Source: CAYVIB01 sp964451365
GTDB taxonomy: Bacteria > Pseudomonadota > Gammaproteobacteria > Pseudomonadales > Cellvibrionaceae
Assembly (NCBI GenBank): GCA_964451365.1
Contig: CAYVIB010000031.1
Coordinates: 1-64,000 of the forward strand
DNA length: 64,000 nucleotides
Reading direction: 5' to 3'
This document shows, in pieces, positions 41,873-50,200 of this stretch. Each line of letters opens with the position of its first letter. The stretch's first letter is position 1. The notes under the pieces were generated by a model that was given only the letters and a program-made list of their open reading frames with translations, made no database searches and had not been told where the DNA came from. The position numbers and the translations under genes are program-made.

Positions 41873-42553
41873 ATGTCCAATCCATTAGACCAAACCGTGG
41901 CAGCAGGCAAAATGGCCGAAGACTCCAGATATTCGACGCAAAGTCTACCGTATTATTTTATTGATCATAATCTCTCAATCGTCAAGCAGTGCCTGAACTC
42001 GGTGATGGCCATTCTGGCAGAGGAGGTTGGACGGTCCGGTCCCGAGGAGGGGTTGAACCTGTCCGGTAACGCCGTATTGGAAGGAAACCTGGAAAGTGCG
42101 AATACCGCCTCGGTCGAATTGCTGAAAAAAATTCTGGTGATGATCGGTGAGTTGGAAATTTCACTGGATATCGTGGGGCTGCTGGATAACCGTGGCTATT
42201 CCGTTATGCGCCCGGCGAGTGTCGATTCCGATATCAATTTTCGTCACGTACTGGTGGACCTGATGGTGCTGACCCTCCAGTGCTGGGAGCAAACCACTGG
42301 CAAGGACAAAATAGAACTGGCTGAACAAAGCAAATTATGGCGCGTCACCAACGATAACAGCCAATTGCGTGTGCGCACCATGGACCGGTATTTTTCCGTT
42401 AAAAAGCTGCCCAAGGTCCCGCGCTGGCAGGCGGTGCTGGATACAGCCTACTTTGTTCTCAACCAGGGGTCCAATGATTCGCGGGTGATGAAACAGCTGG
42501 AACAGGCGGTGAACAATATGGTTATCGTTTTGCGAAGCAGGGCTCTTCTGTAG
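41873..42553 (+). CDS. Hypothetical protein divergent from the halogenase operon
   Basis: A 226-residue helical soluble protein. It contains V-K-Q-C-L-N-S-V-M-A-I-L, V-S... spacing typical of alpha-helical bundles, M-I-G-E-L-E-I-S-L-D-I-V-G-L-L-D-N-R-G-Y, and a C-terminal block D-R-Y-F-S-V-K-K-L-P-K-V-P-R-W. I do not recognise the family; no signal or membrane helix is present. It diverges from the isocyanide operon and is a candidate for its regulation or handling only by position. Confidence 0.6.
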   Translation: MSNPLDQTVAAGKMAEDSRYSTQSLPYYFIDHNLSIVKQCLNSVMAILAEEVGRSGPEEGLNLSGNAVLEGNLESANTASVELLKKILVMIGELEISLDIVGLLDNRGYSVMRPASVDSDINFRHVLVDLMVLTLQCWEQTTGKDKIELAEQSKLWRVTNDNSQLRVRTMDRYFSVKKLPKVPRWQAVLDTAYFVLNQGSNDSRVMKQLEQAVNNMVIVLRSRALL

Positions 42554-42558
42554 CAATG

Positions 42559-43320
42559 TCAACGGGGTTTCTTTTCCTCCACGCCCGGAATGGATTCCGT
42601 CGGGCCGGAAAACTGCCCTTTAAGTGCATCGACGCCCTCTTGCGGGCGGGCCAGTTCCACCAGCGCCTGCCGGTTTTGGCGAACCTCTTCCGTATCGATT
42701 CCCGTTTTACGATCACGCTCTTCCACCAGGCCTGGTTGTGCTTCGCCGTCGCGGTTAAACGACCATGCGAGCATGGGATCGCCCAGCGGCAGTTGGTCCC
42801 CGGACTCGTCACGGGTATCCCACAGATGCCAGGTTTTTCCGTAACTGTTCATCTTGCCTTCCATTAGTTCTATTTCCGCCACCGATGGAATATTGGGCGC
42901 AACCAATTGGCCCGACAGAATTTCGTAGTTGTGGGGATGCCAGTATTGTTTCTCGTCCTCGGGGAGCGATTCAAAAATTTTTTCCGAAATAATGTATTCA
43001 ATTCCGTTGAGATTGGCATCGCCGGTGTTGCCGTCGAACAAAACGCACTGCGCGAAATCCGCATTGACCTGGCGGCAAAAGTGATGAGCCTCCATTTGAT
43101 GGGATGGGTCGTTTTTCATTGGGTGGAATCCCACCAGGTACATATTAATTGCATCGAGAGGTTCGCTGGTTTGCAGAACCGCCGCGCCGGCTTCCAGTGC
43201 TTTGGTCAGCGGTTTTTCTTCGCTTCCGCTCGGACTGATTTCGGGTTTCCTTTTCTCGCATCCGCTTGCAAATAGAAAAAGAATTAAGGCCCCCGCAAGA
43301 TAAATGACGTTTCCTTTCAT
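42559..43320 (-). CDS. OBAP-family (DUF1264) lipoprotein
   Basis: A 253-residue protein starting at 43,320 (AGGAAA eight bases before). The signal peptide ends in a lipobox (F-A-S-G-C). The mature domain shows the oil body-associated protein pattern: P-L-D-A-I-N-M-Y-L-V-G-F-H-P-M-K, Q-M-E-A-H-H-F-C-R-Q-V-N-A-D-F-A-Q-C-V-L-F-D-G, and H-P-H-N-Y-E-I-L-S-G-Q-L-V-A-P. The family is found in plants, fungi and bacteria; the molecular role is unknown. The convergent 41,873 gene ends 5 bases away. Confidence 0.88.
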   Translation of the reverse strand: MKGNVIYLAGALILFLFASGCEKRKPEISPSGSEEKPLTKALEAGAAVLQTSEPLDAINMYLVGFHPMKNDPSHQMEAHHFCRQVNADFAQCVLFDGNTGDANLNGIEYIISEKIFESLPEDEKQYWHPHNYEILSGQLVAPNIPSVAEIELMEGKMNSYGKTWHLWDTRDESGDQLPLGDPMLAWSFNRDGEAQPGLVEERDRKTGIDTEEVRQNRQALVELARPQEGVDALKGQFSGPTESIPGVEEKKPR

Positions 43321-43597
43321 ACCATTTTCCTGGTGTTCCTGTAGGTTGGGCAAGCAACGCGTCCCTCGCCGTTTTTCGTTGAGTCATTGCGGTGCCATTA
43401 AGAAAGACAGACAATCAGGGCGAGGCATTCTGAAATCACATAAATACATCCATGTAGCTCCGTCACGTCGTCCCTGACTCTACGATTTCAGAATCCCTCG
43501 CCCTGATCGCCTCGGGTGCCGGCGGATATTCAATTCTTCTTTCGCAAAACGGCGGGTGGCGCTTTTCCTACCCCCTACAGTACGTTCGCGACGGTTA
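43321..43597. repeat. Intergenic with long inverted repeat
   Basis: A 24-base left arm (43,414-43,437) and its complement (43,484-43,507) match with one mismatch and are separated by 46 bases. The arms contain CAGGGCGAGG and TTCTGAAATC. It would form a strong hairpin in transcripts of either strand. No gene is present; the function is unknown. Confidence 0.7.
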
Positions 43598-44341
43598 TCA
43601 GGCGACGCCCATGCGCGCTTCGCCGCGCACGAAATCCTCATACCACTGATGTATTTCCCGCAGGTGAATATCCTCTTCATCCTTTGCCTGGGCGAACTGA
43701 CCTGCCATGTCGGCCATACCCATATCTTCCGCCAGCTTGATCAGCAAGTCCCATTCGGCATTGTCTGTCAGTTCCAGGGCCAGCATACTTTCCAGACACT
43801 GGCTGACGGAAGTGCGCGGGTCGGTGATTACTTTCATCATGCCCATGGACGCGACGCCCGCCACATCGGCGTCCGGCGTTTGCGCGGTGGGATCGGCGCC
43901 CAGCGATTCCATGCATTGCTTGATCAAACGAAAATGCTGTGCTTCCTGGTTGCGAAATTCGCGGATACGTTCGATAGGAACTTTCGATATATCCATGCCG
44001 TCGTGGGTGGCGGACATGCATTTTTCAATAAAGGATTCATAAATCCGCACGCCGCTGCGTTCAAAAGCCAGGCGCTCGCCGAGCTTATTGATAAACATCT
44101 CAGGATTGTGTCCGGTCATTTTCTTCATGGTGGATTTGAGCATGCCTTTTGGCGTGCCCGGTATGGGAACGGAACCCACCGGACCGGCGTCGTCAATGCG
44201 CTCTCGCTTTAACGATTTTAACGATTGAATGCTGCCCTGGGTCGAAAAAAACTTTTCGGCTCCCTCAATCATTTTCTTGCTGTCGAACGGAGAGGCATCC
44301 ATACCGGTGCGATTGGTACCCATCTGTGTTGATTTTTCCAC
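43598..44341 (-). CDS. Ferritin-like domain protein
   Basis: A 247-residue protein. After a polar N-terminal stretch (to about 75) it has a four-helix bundle with E-R-L-A-F-E-R-S-G-V-R-I-Y-E-S-F, F-R-N-Q-E-A-Q-H-F-R-L-I (E-x-x-H), M-L-A-L-E-L-T-D-N-A-E-W-D-L-L and A-K-D-E-E-D-I-H-L-R-E-I-H-Q-W-Y. The paired E-x-x-H elements suggest a di-iron or related metal site. It follows the other ferritin-like gene (44,392) by 50 bases in the same direction; the two are likely one operon. It may store metal or act as an oxygenase or oxidase; this is not readable here. Confidence 0.75.
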   Translation of the reverse strand: MEKSTQMGTNRTGMDASPFDSKKMIEGAEKFFSTQGSIQSLKSLKRERIDDAGPVGSVPIPGTPKGMLKSTMKKMTGHNPEMFINKLGERLAFERSGVRIYESFIEKCMSATHDGMDISKVPIERIREFRNQEAQHFRLIKQCMESLGADPTAQTPDADVAGVASMGMMKVITDPRTSVSQCLESMLALELTDNAEWDLLIKLAEDMGMADMAGQFAQAKDEEDIHLREIHQWYEDFVRGEARMGVA

Positions 44342-44391
44342 GTTGCTTCTCCTCTACAAAAATTAAAATAGGTTTGGTTGTGTAATTGTTC

Positions 44392-45564
44392 TCAGGACAC
44401 CTCGGCCATTTCTTCGGTAAGTTCAGTGCCAGGCTGCCAGTGGTAACCCGCCGCTACCGTTTCGGACGGTGAACCGGTGGAATTCATGTGATTGCGATAA
44501 TCCAGCGTTGCGCGGCTTTCCTGATCCTTCGCAACAAACTTGCTGCCGTTCACGCGCAGATCCACTTCCTGCATCAGTGTCTGGCGAACGAACTCGCGCT
44601 GACTCTGGTAAGCGATGGGACTGGGCATCTGCATGGGAATGATTTCCGCGGGATCACGTCGCTCGTGTTTTTTATACAGCTCCATGGCCAGGTGCAGGTG
44701 ACCCAACTCGTATTCGAGAAAACGCTCCCAAATCGCCTTGATACGTGGATTGGATTCGGATTCCATGCAACTGTAATAGTTGTAGGCTTCGTTGGCTTCG
44801 TACAGCATCCATTTTTCCAGCCAGCTTTCGTTCGGATCGATAATCGAGCCGTACTGCGTAACGTGCTGTTCCTCAATGGAGGCGATTTCCGCGTAAAGCT
44901 GCCGGGCGACCGGATCGCTGAAAGTCGGGCCTATGTTCATGTAGTAATCGCGCGTTTGGTATTCGCCGGAAAAAATCGTCAGTGCATTCATTTTGCTGAT
45001 GGGATCGGTGGCCCGGTGGTCATAATGATCCCGCAAATCGTCCTCCGGCGCCCGGTGTTCCTCGGCAGTCGGCCGGCCGGCGGTAACATCCGTATAACAT
45101 TGCAGAATGTTATTGGCGTCCTTGCCCTCCACGCGATCCATCAGCGCCGAGTAGCGGTACATATGATCGAAATCCTCCAGCAGCCCGTAACGATAAACCT
45201 GTGCAAGATAGGGGTCGGGTTCCTGCTGGGCGATGGCGGCGGTGACTTCTATGGCTACCTGTTCGTAACCGATGGTGGTTTCCAGCGGGGAGTGGTCCGC
45301 GCCAATCAACCAGTTGATCATTGTTTGCTGGTGGTGCTCAACCCGTCGCACCTGGGCCAGCGCATGGCGCAATTCACCGTTAAGCTGAGCGCACATATGT
45401 TGAAAGCGGTTGGCTTGCTGCTCGATACCGTTCATTAAAATTACGCGCACCCGGGTATACGCGTCATCATCCAGTTTGCTGATAGGTTTGGGTGTCAACT
45501 CGCGCCAGGTAAACTTTTGTTTGTCCAGGGCGACTCCCTTGTTGTCGAATAGCTGAACTGTCAT
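44392..45564 (-). CDS. Ferritin-like (di-iron) protein, long form
   Basis: A 390-residue helical protein with two ferritin-like halves. First half: H-M-C-A-Q-L-N-G-E-L-R-H-A-L-A-Q-V-R-R-V-E-H-H-Q. Second half: A-S-I-E-E-Q-H-V-T-Q-Y (E-x-x-H) , M-L-Y-E-A-N-E-A-Y-N-Y-Y-S-C-M-E and Y-E-L-G-H-L-H-L-A-M-E. The Glu/His spacing fits a metal-binding helical bundle. No signal peptide. It is the first gene of a pair with 43,598-44,341, and its upstream region carries a strong inverted repeat (45,658-45,695). I cannot assign a reaction. Confidence 0.72.
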   Translation of the reverse strand: MTVQLFDNKGVALDKQKFTWRELTPKPISKLDDDAYTRVRVILMNGIEQQANRFQHMCAQLNGELRHALAQVRRVEHHQQTMINWLIGADHSPLETTIGYEQVAIEVTAAIAQQEPDPYLAQVYRYGLLEDFDHMYRYSALMDRVEGKDANNILQCYTDVTAGRPTAEEHRAPEDDLRDHYDHRATDPISKMNALTIFSGEYQTRDYYMNIGPTFSDPVARQLYAEIASIEEQHVTQYGSIIDPNESWLEKWMLYEANEAYNYYSCMESESNPRIKAIWERFLEYELGHLHLAMELYKKHERRDPAEIIPMQMPSPIAYQSQREFVRQTLMQEVDLRVNGSKFVAKDQESRATLDYRNHMNSTGSPSETVAAGYHWQPGTELTEEMAEVS

Positions 45565-45965
45565 GACTTTTCCTCACAGAATCGGTGGAGTGGAAAAACC
45601 TTGAGTGCAAGCAATATACCCATACTTCGTGCCGGATAAATTTTTCTTACTTTGGTTGTTACTAACCCGGCATTCGGGTACGCCGGGTTAGTAACCGTCC
45701 AACTGGTAGAAAAACAGACAAATTATTTTTTTAACATGTAAATTTGATTTTCCGGCTTGAAGGGATTTAAACCCGTTTTAACGAGGGTTTTTTTCCGTGA
45801 TTCAAGAGGCGGTAGTAGAAGCTTTTTTTTACAAATCCCCCTGTAAAGTCTACAGATCCGGGAACCGGGTCCATTACGGCGCGTTAATTGCTCCGGTTAT
45901 ACATCGTTTTAACAAATACCGCACGATTGTTTTTAAACGCGCGCGTGATGGAGGAGGAAGCGGTA
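45565..45965. promoter_or_regulatory. Divergent region with 14-bp inverted repeat
   Basis: Arms GTTACTAACCCGGC (45,658-45,671) and its exact complement (45,682-45,695) are separated by 10 bases. The site lies between the ferritin-like gene (minus) and the SDR gene (plus), where their promoters should be. It is not followed by a T-run, so it is a candidate operator or RNA hairpin rather than a terminator. Confidence 0.6.
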
Positions 45966-46754
45966 ATGGCGGAACAAAACCAATATGCGTTAATAACCGG
46001 CGCAAGCAGCGGTATCGGTTATGAGTTGGCAGATGTTTTTGCGGAGCACGGATTTAATCTGGTGATTTGTGCCCGTGACGAGGAACATCTGCACGATACG
46101 GCGGATGAGCTGTCGCGACAGCACGACGTCAATGTTGTTCCCATCGCTAAAAATTTGTTCCCGCGCCAGAGTCCCTTTGAACTTTACCGGGAGGTAGGGG
46201 AGCGCGGAATTACCTTGGACATTCTCGTCAATAACGCCGGCCAGGGGTTGTACGGCAGGTTTGTGGAAACCGATATCGAGCGGGAATTGGATATGCTGCA
46301 ACTAAACATCGGGGCATATATAGTGCTGACCAAACTGTTTTTGCGCGACGCCATCGCACGCAAACGCGGCAGAATCCTTAACGTTGCCTCTATCGCCGGC
46401 AAGGTGCCGGGCCCTTACCAGGCTGTTTACCACGGTACCAAGGCATTTGTTCACTCGTTTTCCGAAGCGGTTCGCGCGGAGGTGGAAGGTACCGGCGTTA
46501 CCGTTACGTCCCTGTTGCCAGGGCCGACCGATACGGACTTTTTTCATAAGGCGCATATGGAGCAGTCGAAAATTCTCGACGGCAAACTGCAGGATCCTTC
46601 GCAGGTGGCGCGTGATGGCTTTAAAGCCTTGATGGATGGCGAGGATATGTGTGTTTCCGGGCTGAAAGGCAAGGCACAGGTTTTCGCGAGCAAGTTTGCG
46701 TCGGACCATATTGCGGCAAAAATCATGCTTCAGCAGCAGGGGCCGAAGGGCTGA
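45966..46754 (+). CDS. Short-chain dehydrogenase/reductase
   Basis: A 262-residue NAD(P)-dependent SDR. Start 45,966 is chosen because GGAGGAAG (45,951-45,959) precedes it. It has T-G-A-S-S-G-I-G (cofactor motif), N-N-A-G, S-I-A-G and the catalytic Y-H-G-T-K (Tyr-x-x-x-Lys). The pattern is the classical SDR type; substrate unknown. The C-terminal part after the Lys helix has G-P-T-D-T-D-F. A bidirectional terminator follows at 46,768-46,796. Confidence 0.92.
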   Translation: MAEQNQYALITGASSGIGYELADVFAEHGFNLVICARDEEHLHDTADELSRQHDVNVVPIAKNLFPRQSPFELYREVGERGITLDILVNNAGQGLYGRFVETDIERELDMLQLNIGAYIVLTKLFLRDAIARKRGRILNVASIAGKVPGPYQAVYHGTKAFVHSFSEAVRAEVEGTGVTVTSLLPGPTDTDFFHKAHMEQSKILDGKLQDPSQVARDGFKALMDGEDMCVSGLKGKAQVFASKFASDHIAAKIMLQQQGPKG

Positions 46755-46767
46755 TAAGAACTGATAG

Positions 46768-46796
46768 TGGTGGCGGGAAACCGCCACCATTTGTTT
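46768..46796. terminator. Bidirectional terminator between SDR and DUF2267 genes
   Basis: A 9-bp stem (TGGTGGCGG / CCGCCACCA) with a GAAA loop is followed by TTTGTTT on the plus strand and preceded by a short AT-rich stretch for the minus strand. It lies between the convergent SDR gene and the DUF2267 gene. Confidence 0.82.
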
Positions 46797-46800
46797 CAGA

Positions 46801-47241
46801 TCAGGCTTCAAGCAATTCCGCGATTGGCTCCGGCAGCTGACCTTTCAGGTGTTTTACCTCGCCTTCCGACACATGGCGTTCCAGCACGCGGAACACCGCC
46901 CTGACCTTGGCTTCAACATCTTCATCGTTACCGAAGTCAGAGGTGTTTATTCCGGCAACCGCATGTTTTTTAACGTTGTTAAAAAACCCCTCCCGTGTTT
47001 TACTTCGTTCAACTTTATCCGTCAGTCGCCAGCCGTCGGTATATGCCGCGCGGATGTAAATGGGCAGTTGGGATATCAGGTCGAGTGACTCCTGGGGCGA
47101 TATACGATCCCGCAGGGTGTGCAGTATGGTAATCAAAATTCTTCCCGCCTGGTCGAGATCGCTGTTGTTCAGTTCATTGGCGACTTCTTTTAGAAAAGCG
47201 GTTGCGTGCTGCTGATGTTTGCCAAAATTGAATGTGATCAC
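46801..47241 (-). CDS. DUF2267 domain-containing protein
   Basis: A 146-residue cytosolic protein with the DUF2267 signature: A-G-R-I-L-I-T-I-L-H-T-L-R-D-R-I-S-P-Q-E-S-L-D-L-I-S-Q-L-P then I-R-A-A-Y-T-D-G-W (about 33-72). These proteins are usually 140 residues or so and often sit beside stress genes; their function is unknown. It is followed by the terminator at 46,768-46,796 on its minus-strand side. Confidence 0.85.
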   Translation of the reverse strand: MITFNFGKHQQHATAFLKEVANELNNSDLDQAGRILITILHTLRDRISPQESLDLISQLPIYIRAAYTDGWRLTDKVERSKTREGFFNNVKKHAVAGINTSDFGNDEDVEAKVRAVFRVLERHVSEGEVKHLKGQLPEPIAELLEA

Positions 47242-47399
47242 GAAAACCTCCTCTGATACCGACCGCTAAATCGAAGTCGACTGATGACGGACGAATCAAT
47301 TAATTTTTTACCAATGCGGCTGTAGCGGCCGGGAACCCGCTATTCGGTGTGACTGGAATTCTGCAAGGAGTGTACCCGGGGGAGAAAAGGCAGCAGGCG
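47242..47399. other. Intergenic before assembly gap
   Basis: AT-rich upstream region of the DUF2267 gene, ending at the gap. No gene or repeat is supported. An apparent frame across the Ns has no biological meaning. Confidence 0.4.
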
Positions 47400-47499
47400 N
47401 NNNNNNNNNNNNNNNNNNNNNNNNNNNNNNNNNNNNNNNNNNNNNNNNNNNNNNNNNNNNNNNNNNNNNNNNNNNNNNNNNNNNNNNNNNNNNNNNNNN
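47400..47499. other. Assembly gap (100 Ns)
   Basis: Exactly 100 unknown bases. A round 100-base run is the convention for a gap of unknown size, so genes may be missing here and the order of the two flanks rests on scaffolding. The flanks read CAGCAGGCG before and TAAAAAACGCC after. Confidence 0.98.
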
Positions 47500-47549
47500 T
47501 AAAAAACGCCCTGCGCGGCCGACCAAACCACGCGCTTCATTGGCGGTAA

Positions 47550-48917
47550 TCAGTTGTTCGACAACCAGGCCTTGTAGTTACCACCGCAGTGCAACAGCGC
47601 CATCATGTACAGCATGCCGTCGTAGTAACGGTACTTGCCCGTCGGAACCGGTGTTTGCCAGAGTGCGCGGATGAATTTTTCCTTCCTGGGATGCGTTGCC
47701 GCCAGGCCGGCGGTGGCGTTCATTGCAACCAGGCCGGTGGTCTGGCCGCCGCCCAGCGGTTTGCCGTCCAGCGAGTACAGGCTGGCGTAGTCATTCATCC
47801 CCTGCGATTCAAAAAACGCCTGCAGCCGGTTGCTCAACTCCTGTTGTCGGACATCGGCGGCCCACCAGTTCCAGTCCATCGACCAGTTCATGGCCGTGCG
47901 CCAGGCATCGTAGCGAAAATCGACAGCTTCCTTGCGCCAGGGCGCACCCCAGGGGCTGCCGTCGAAGTTGGCGTAGTCCGGCGTCAGGGCGGTTTGCGGG
48001 TGGGAGGAAAGTAGAAAATAATCGCGGCTGACATTGGCGGCTTTTTTCCAGAACAGGCGATCCTCCGTTGGACCGACGAGTGCCCAAATTTCATAAAAGG
48101 CCGGCAGGTGATAGGAAGGGTCGGTATGGTCGGCCTGTGTCAGGTCTGGCGTAAAACGGACCATCAACGCATCTTCGTCAAAAAGATTGCCCGCGGTTTT
48201 TTCACCCGTTACTGTTGTGCCGGTAATAATCCGGCGGTGCCGTATATCCCTGAGGATCTGGTCGGCCTCGGCGGAGTAGTTATAAATACCGTCGCCGTTG
48301 CCCCAGCGGGCGGTGGCAAAATAGAGTGCGGTGGCGAAATATTCCTCGCCGTCCGGCGCGGGCAATTCGTCGTTGGGTTGGCCGTTGGTTTTCACCGACC
48401 AGGCGAAAAAGCCCTTGGCGGGATGATTGTCCTCGCTGTGGTACATATAGGTTTTTGCCCAGTTCCAGATGGCGTCGAACTCGGCTTTTTTATCCATTTG
48501 CACAGCGATCATCATGCCGTAGGACATTCCTTCGGAACGAACATCATTACTGTTGATGTCCAGGATATAGGCCATGGGGCCGTTGGCATTTTCTCCCGCC
48601 GGGTAATACACCGCTTCGTTTTTCGGGTCCCCGTGAAATAATTGTTGAAAAGCGTCATTGATTTTGGCGGAAACAGCATCCCTGGAATAACCGGCATCGG
48701 TGAAAAGGTTGGTGTAGCGGCCGGAAATAGCGCTGGCGGTCGATAATGCCGGACCTGGCTCCTTGGTAATGGGTGATTTGCAGGCCGCCAGGACAGGAAT
48801 CAAAAGCAGCCCGGCAATAATACAGCGAATGGGGCGGAGATTTTGCAGGGAGCAGAAGTGGCGAAAGAGGTGAAAACTGCAAAGATAACGGGAGAGAGTA
48901 AGGTACAGGTAGTTCAT
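47550..48917 (-). CDS. GH8 reducing-end exo-oligoxylanase-like lipoprotein
   Basis: A 455-residue glycoside hydrolase. It has a long N-terminus with lipobox L-A-A-C (Cys 46) and then a GH8 (alpha/alpha)6 barrel. S-E-G-M-S-Y-G-M-M supplies the catalytic acid (Glu), and F-R-Y-D-A-W-R the base (Asp), with H-P-A-K-G-F-F-A-W-S nearby. The pattern is that of Rex enzymes, which release xylose from the reducing end of xylo-oligosaccharides. That would finish the job of the GH11 xylanase. A start further downstream near the hydrophobic segment is possible, since the first 28 residues are unusually long for a signal. Confidence 0.9.
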   Translation of the reverse strand: MNYLYLTLSRYLCSFHLFRHFCSLQNLRPIRCIIAGLLLIPVLAACKSPITKEPGPALSTASAISGRYTNLFTDAGYSRDAVSAKINDAFQQLFHGDPKNEAVYYPAGENANGPMAYILDINSNDVRSEGMSYGMMIAVQMDKKAEFDAIWNWAKTYMYHSEDNHPAKGFFAWSVKTNGQPNDELPAPDGEEYFATALYFATARWGNGDGIYNYSAEADQILRDIRHRRIITGTTVTGEKTAGNLFDEDALMVRFTPDLTQADHTDPSYHLPAFYEIWALVGPTEDRLFWKKAANVSRDYFLLSSHPQTALTPDYANFDGSPWGAPWRKEAVDFRYDAWRTAMNWSMDWNWWAADVRQQELSNRLQAFFESQGMNDYASLYSLDGKPLGGGQTTGLVAMNATAGLAATHPRKEKFIRALWQTPVPTGKYRYYDGMLYMMALLHCGGNYKAWLSNN

Positions 48918-49092
48918 AAATCGCTCGGTTCTTGTTTTTTGCTAATCCTATCGCACAGGAAGTGAAATTTTTGACGTCTCTTTAGTATAGATAAAGAACG
49001 CCGCAATACCCGGTTGCCGCGAAAGTTATCGTATGTGTTCGCGCCCGCGGTCTCGCGAGTATTACCCGCCCGTGGTTGCGCCCGTGTGTCCA

Positions 49093-49947
49093 TCAATGTG
49101 GGTGTTGTGGAAGTGTTTCTGCCCCCTGCGTGCCTTCCTGGTTTCGTTGTGCATTTATTTCCGCCCCCAACAAAAATATATAGGAGCCGATATACAGCCA
49201 CAGTAGCGTGACTACGACCGCGCCCAGGGCGCCGTATTGCTTGTCGTATTTTCCAAAGTTGGCAACGTAAAGGGAAAATGCCACCGACGCGATTAAAAAC
49301 AGTATTGCGGCGGTGATTGCGCCGGGCAGGAGGTCCCGCCAGGTTCTGTTATGAAGAGCCGGGGCAAAGTGATAGATCATCAGGAACATGCCGATCAATA
49401 CCAAAATAAACACAGCCCAGCTGCTGATAACCGTCACCAGTTCAATGGACTTGATCGACAGCAGCGCGTTAACCAGTATCGGAACAATCACGACAACGGA
49501 CAACGCTATGATAAAAGCGATGGAGGAGGCGAGAGTCAACGCCAGCGTAATAGCGTTGACTTTGATGAATCCGCGATCTTCTTCCCGGTCATAAGCGATA
49601 TTGAGCGCTTGCGCCACGCCTTTCATGGCTTTGTTGGCACTCCACAGCGATAGCAGAATCCCGACTACCACACCCAGTGTGAGAGAGCTGCTGTGACTGG
49701 AGGTGAGATCCCGAATGCGTGTGGAAACCACGTTGAAGGCATCTTCCGGCATAAATCTTCCCAATGCATCAATATGCCCTTGAACCACATGCGGGTCCGC
49801 GGCCAGGCCATAGATCGAGATAGTGGCCGCCAGGGCGGGAAAGATGGAGAGAAATATATAAAATGCAACGCCGCCGGCAACGAGGGAAAGGCGGTCGTTG
49901 CCGATCCGGTGTATAACACCTAAAACAAATTCTTTTACCTGCTTCAA
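49093..49947 (-). CDS. YihY/BrkB family membrane protein
   Basis: A 284-residue inner-membrane protein with about six helices. Typical YihY features include D-R-L-S-L-V-A-G-G-V-A-F-Y, W-S-A-N-K-A-M-K-G-V-A-Q-A-L-N-I-A-Y-D-R-E-E-D-R-G-F-I (after helix 2), and Y-D-K-Q-Y-G-A-L-G-A-V-V-V-T-L-L-W-L-Y. The family was once linked to ribonuclease BN in error; its role is unknown. It stands alone. Confidence 0.92.
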   Translation of the reverse strand: MKQVKEFVLGVIHRIGNDRLSLVAGGVAFYIFLSIFPALAATISIYGLAADPHVVQGHIDALGRFMPEDAFNVVSTRIRDLTSSHSSSLTLGVVVGILLSLWSANKAMKGVAQALNIAYDREEDRGFIKVNAITLALTLASSIAFIIALSVVVIVPILVNALLSIKSIELVTVISSWAVFILVLIGMFLMIYHFAPALHNRTWRDLLPGAITAAILFLIASVAFSLYVANFGKYDKQYGALGAVVVTLLWLYIGSYIFLLGAEINAQRNQEGTQGAETLPQHPH

Positions 49948-50200
49948 GCCGACCTCCGGTATTCCCTGACGATTTTTTTTGTAAAGTCAGCAATCATCCT
50001 GCCAGACTTTGCGTCGGATGTCGGATAACCATGGCGGTGCTTGTTGTCAAACGTGTCAATATGGCCTCCTGGTTGCTTAAGGGATAATTTGCTGTCTGGA
50101 TTAGGTGCAATGGCACTTCCTTAAGCCAGTTTTGCTTATCGGCACACAAAGGCGGCGGCGGTAAGTTTTAAAAAAGCTTCCGGTTAATCAATTTCAGGCG
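49948..50200. repeat. Intergenic with dispersed repeat end
   Basis: Bases 50,107-50,136 carry the repeat end sequence GCAATGGCACTTCCTTAAGC continuing into CAGTTTTGCTTA, the same as the right end of the 28,156-28,464 element. No second end is found nearby, so this is a solo copy or a decayed element. Confidence 0.6.
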
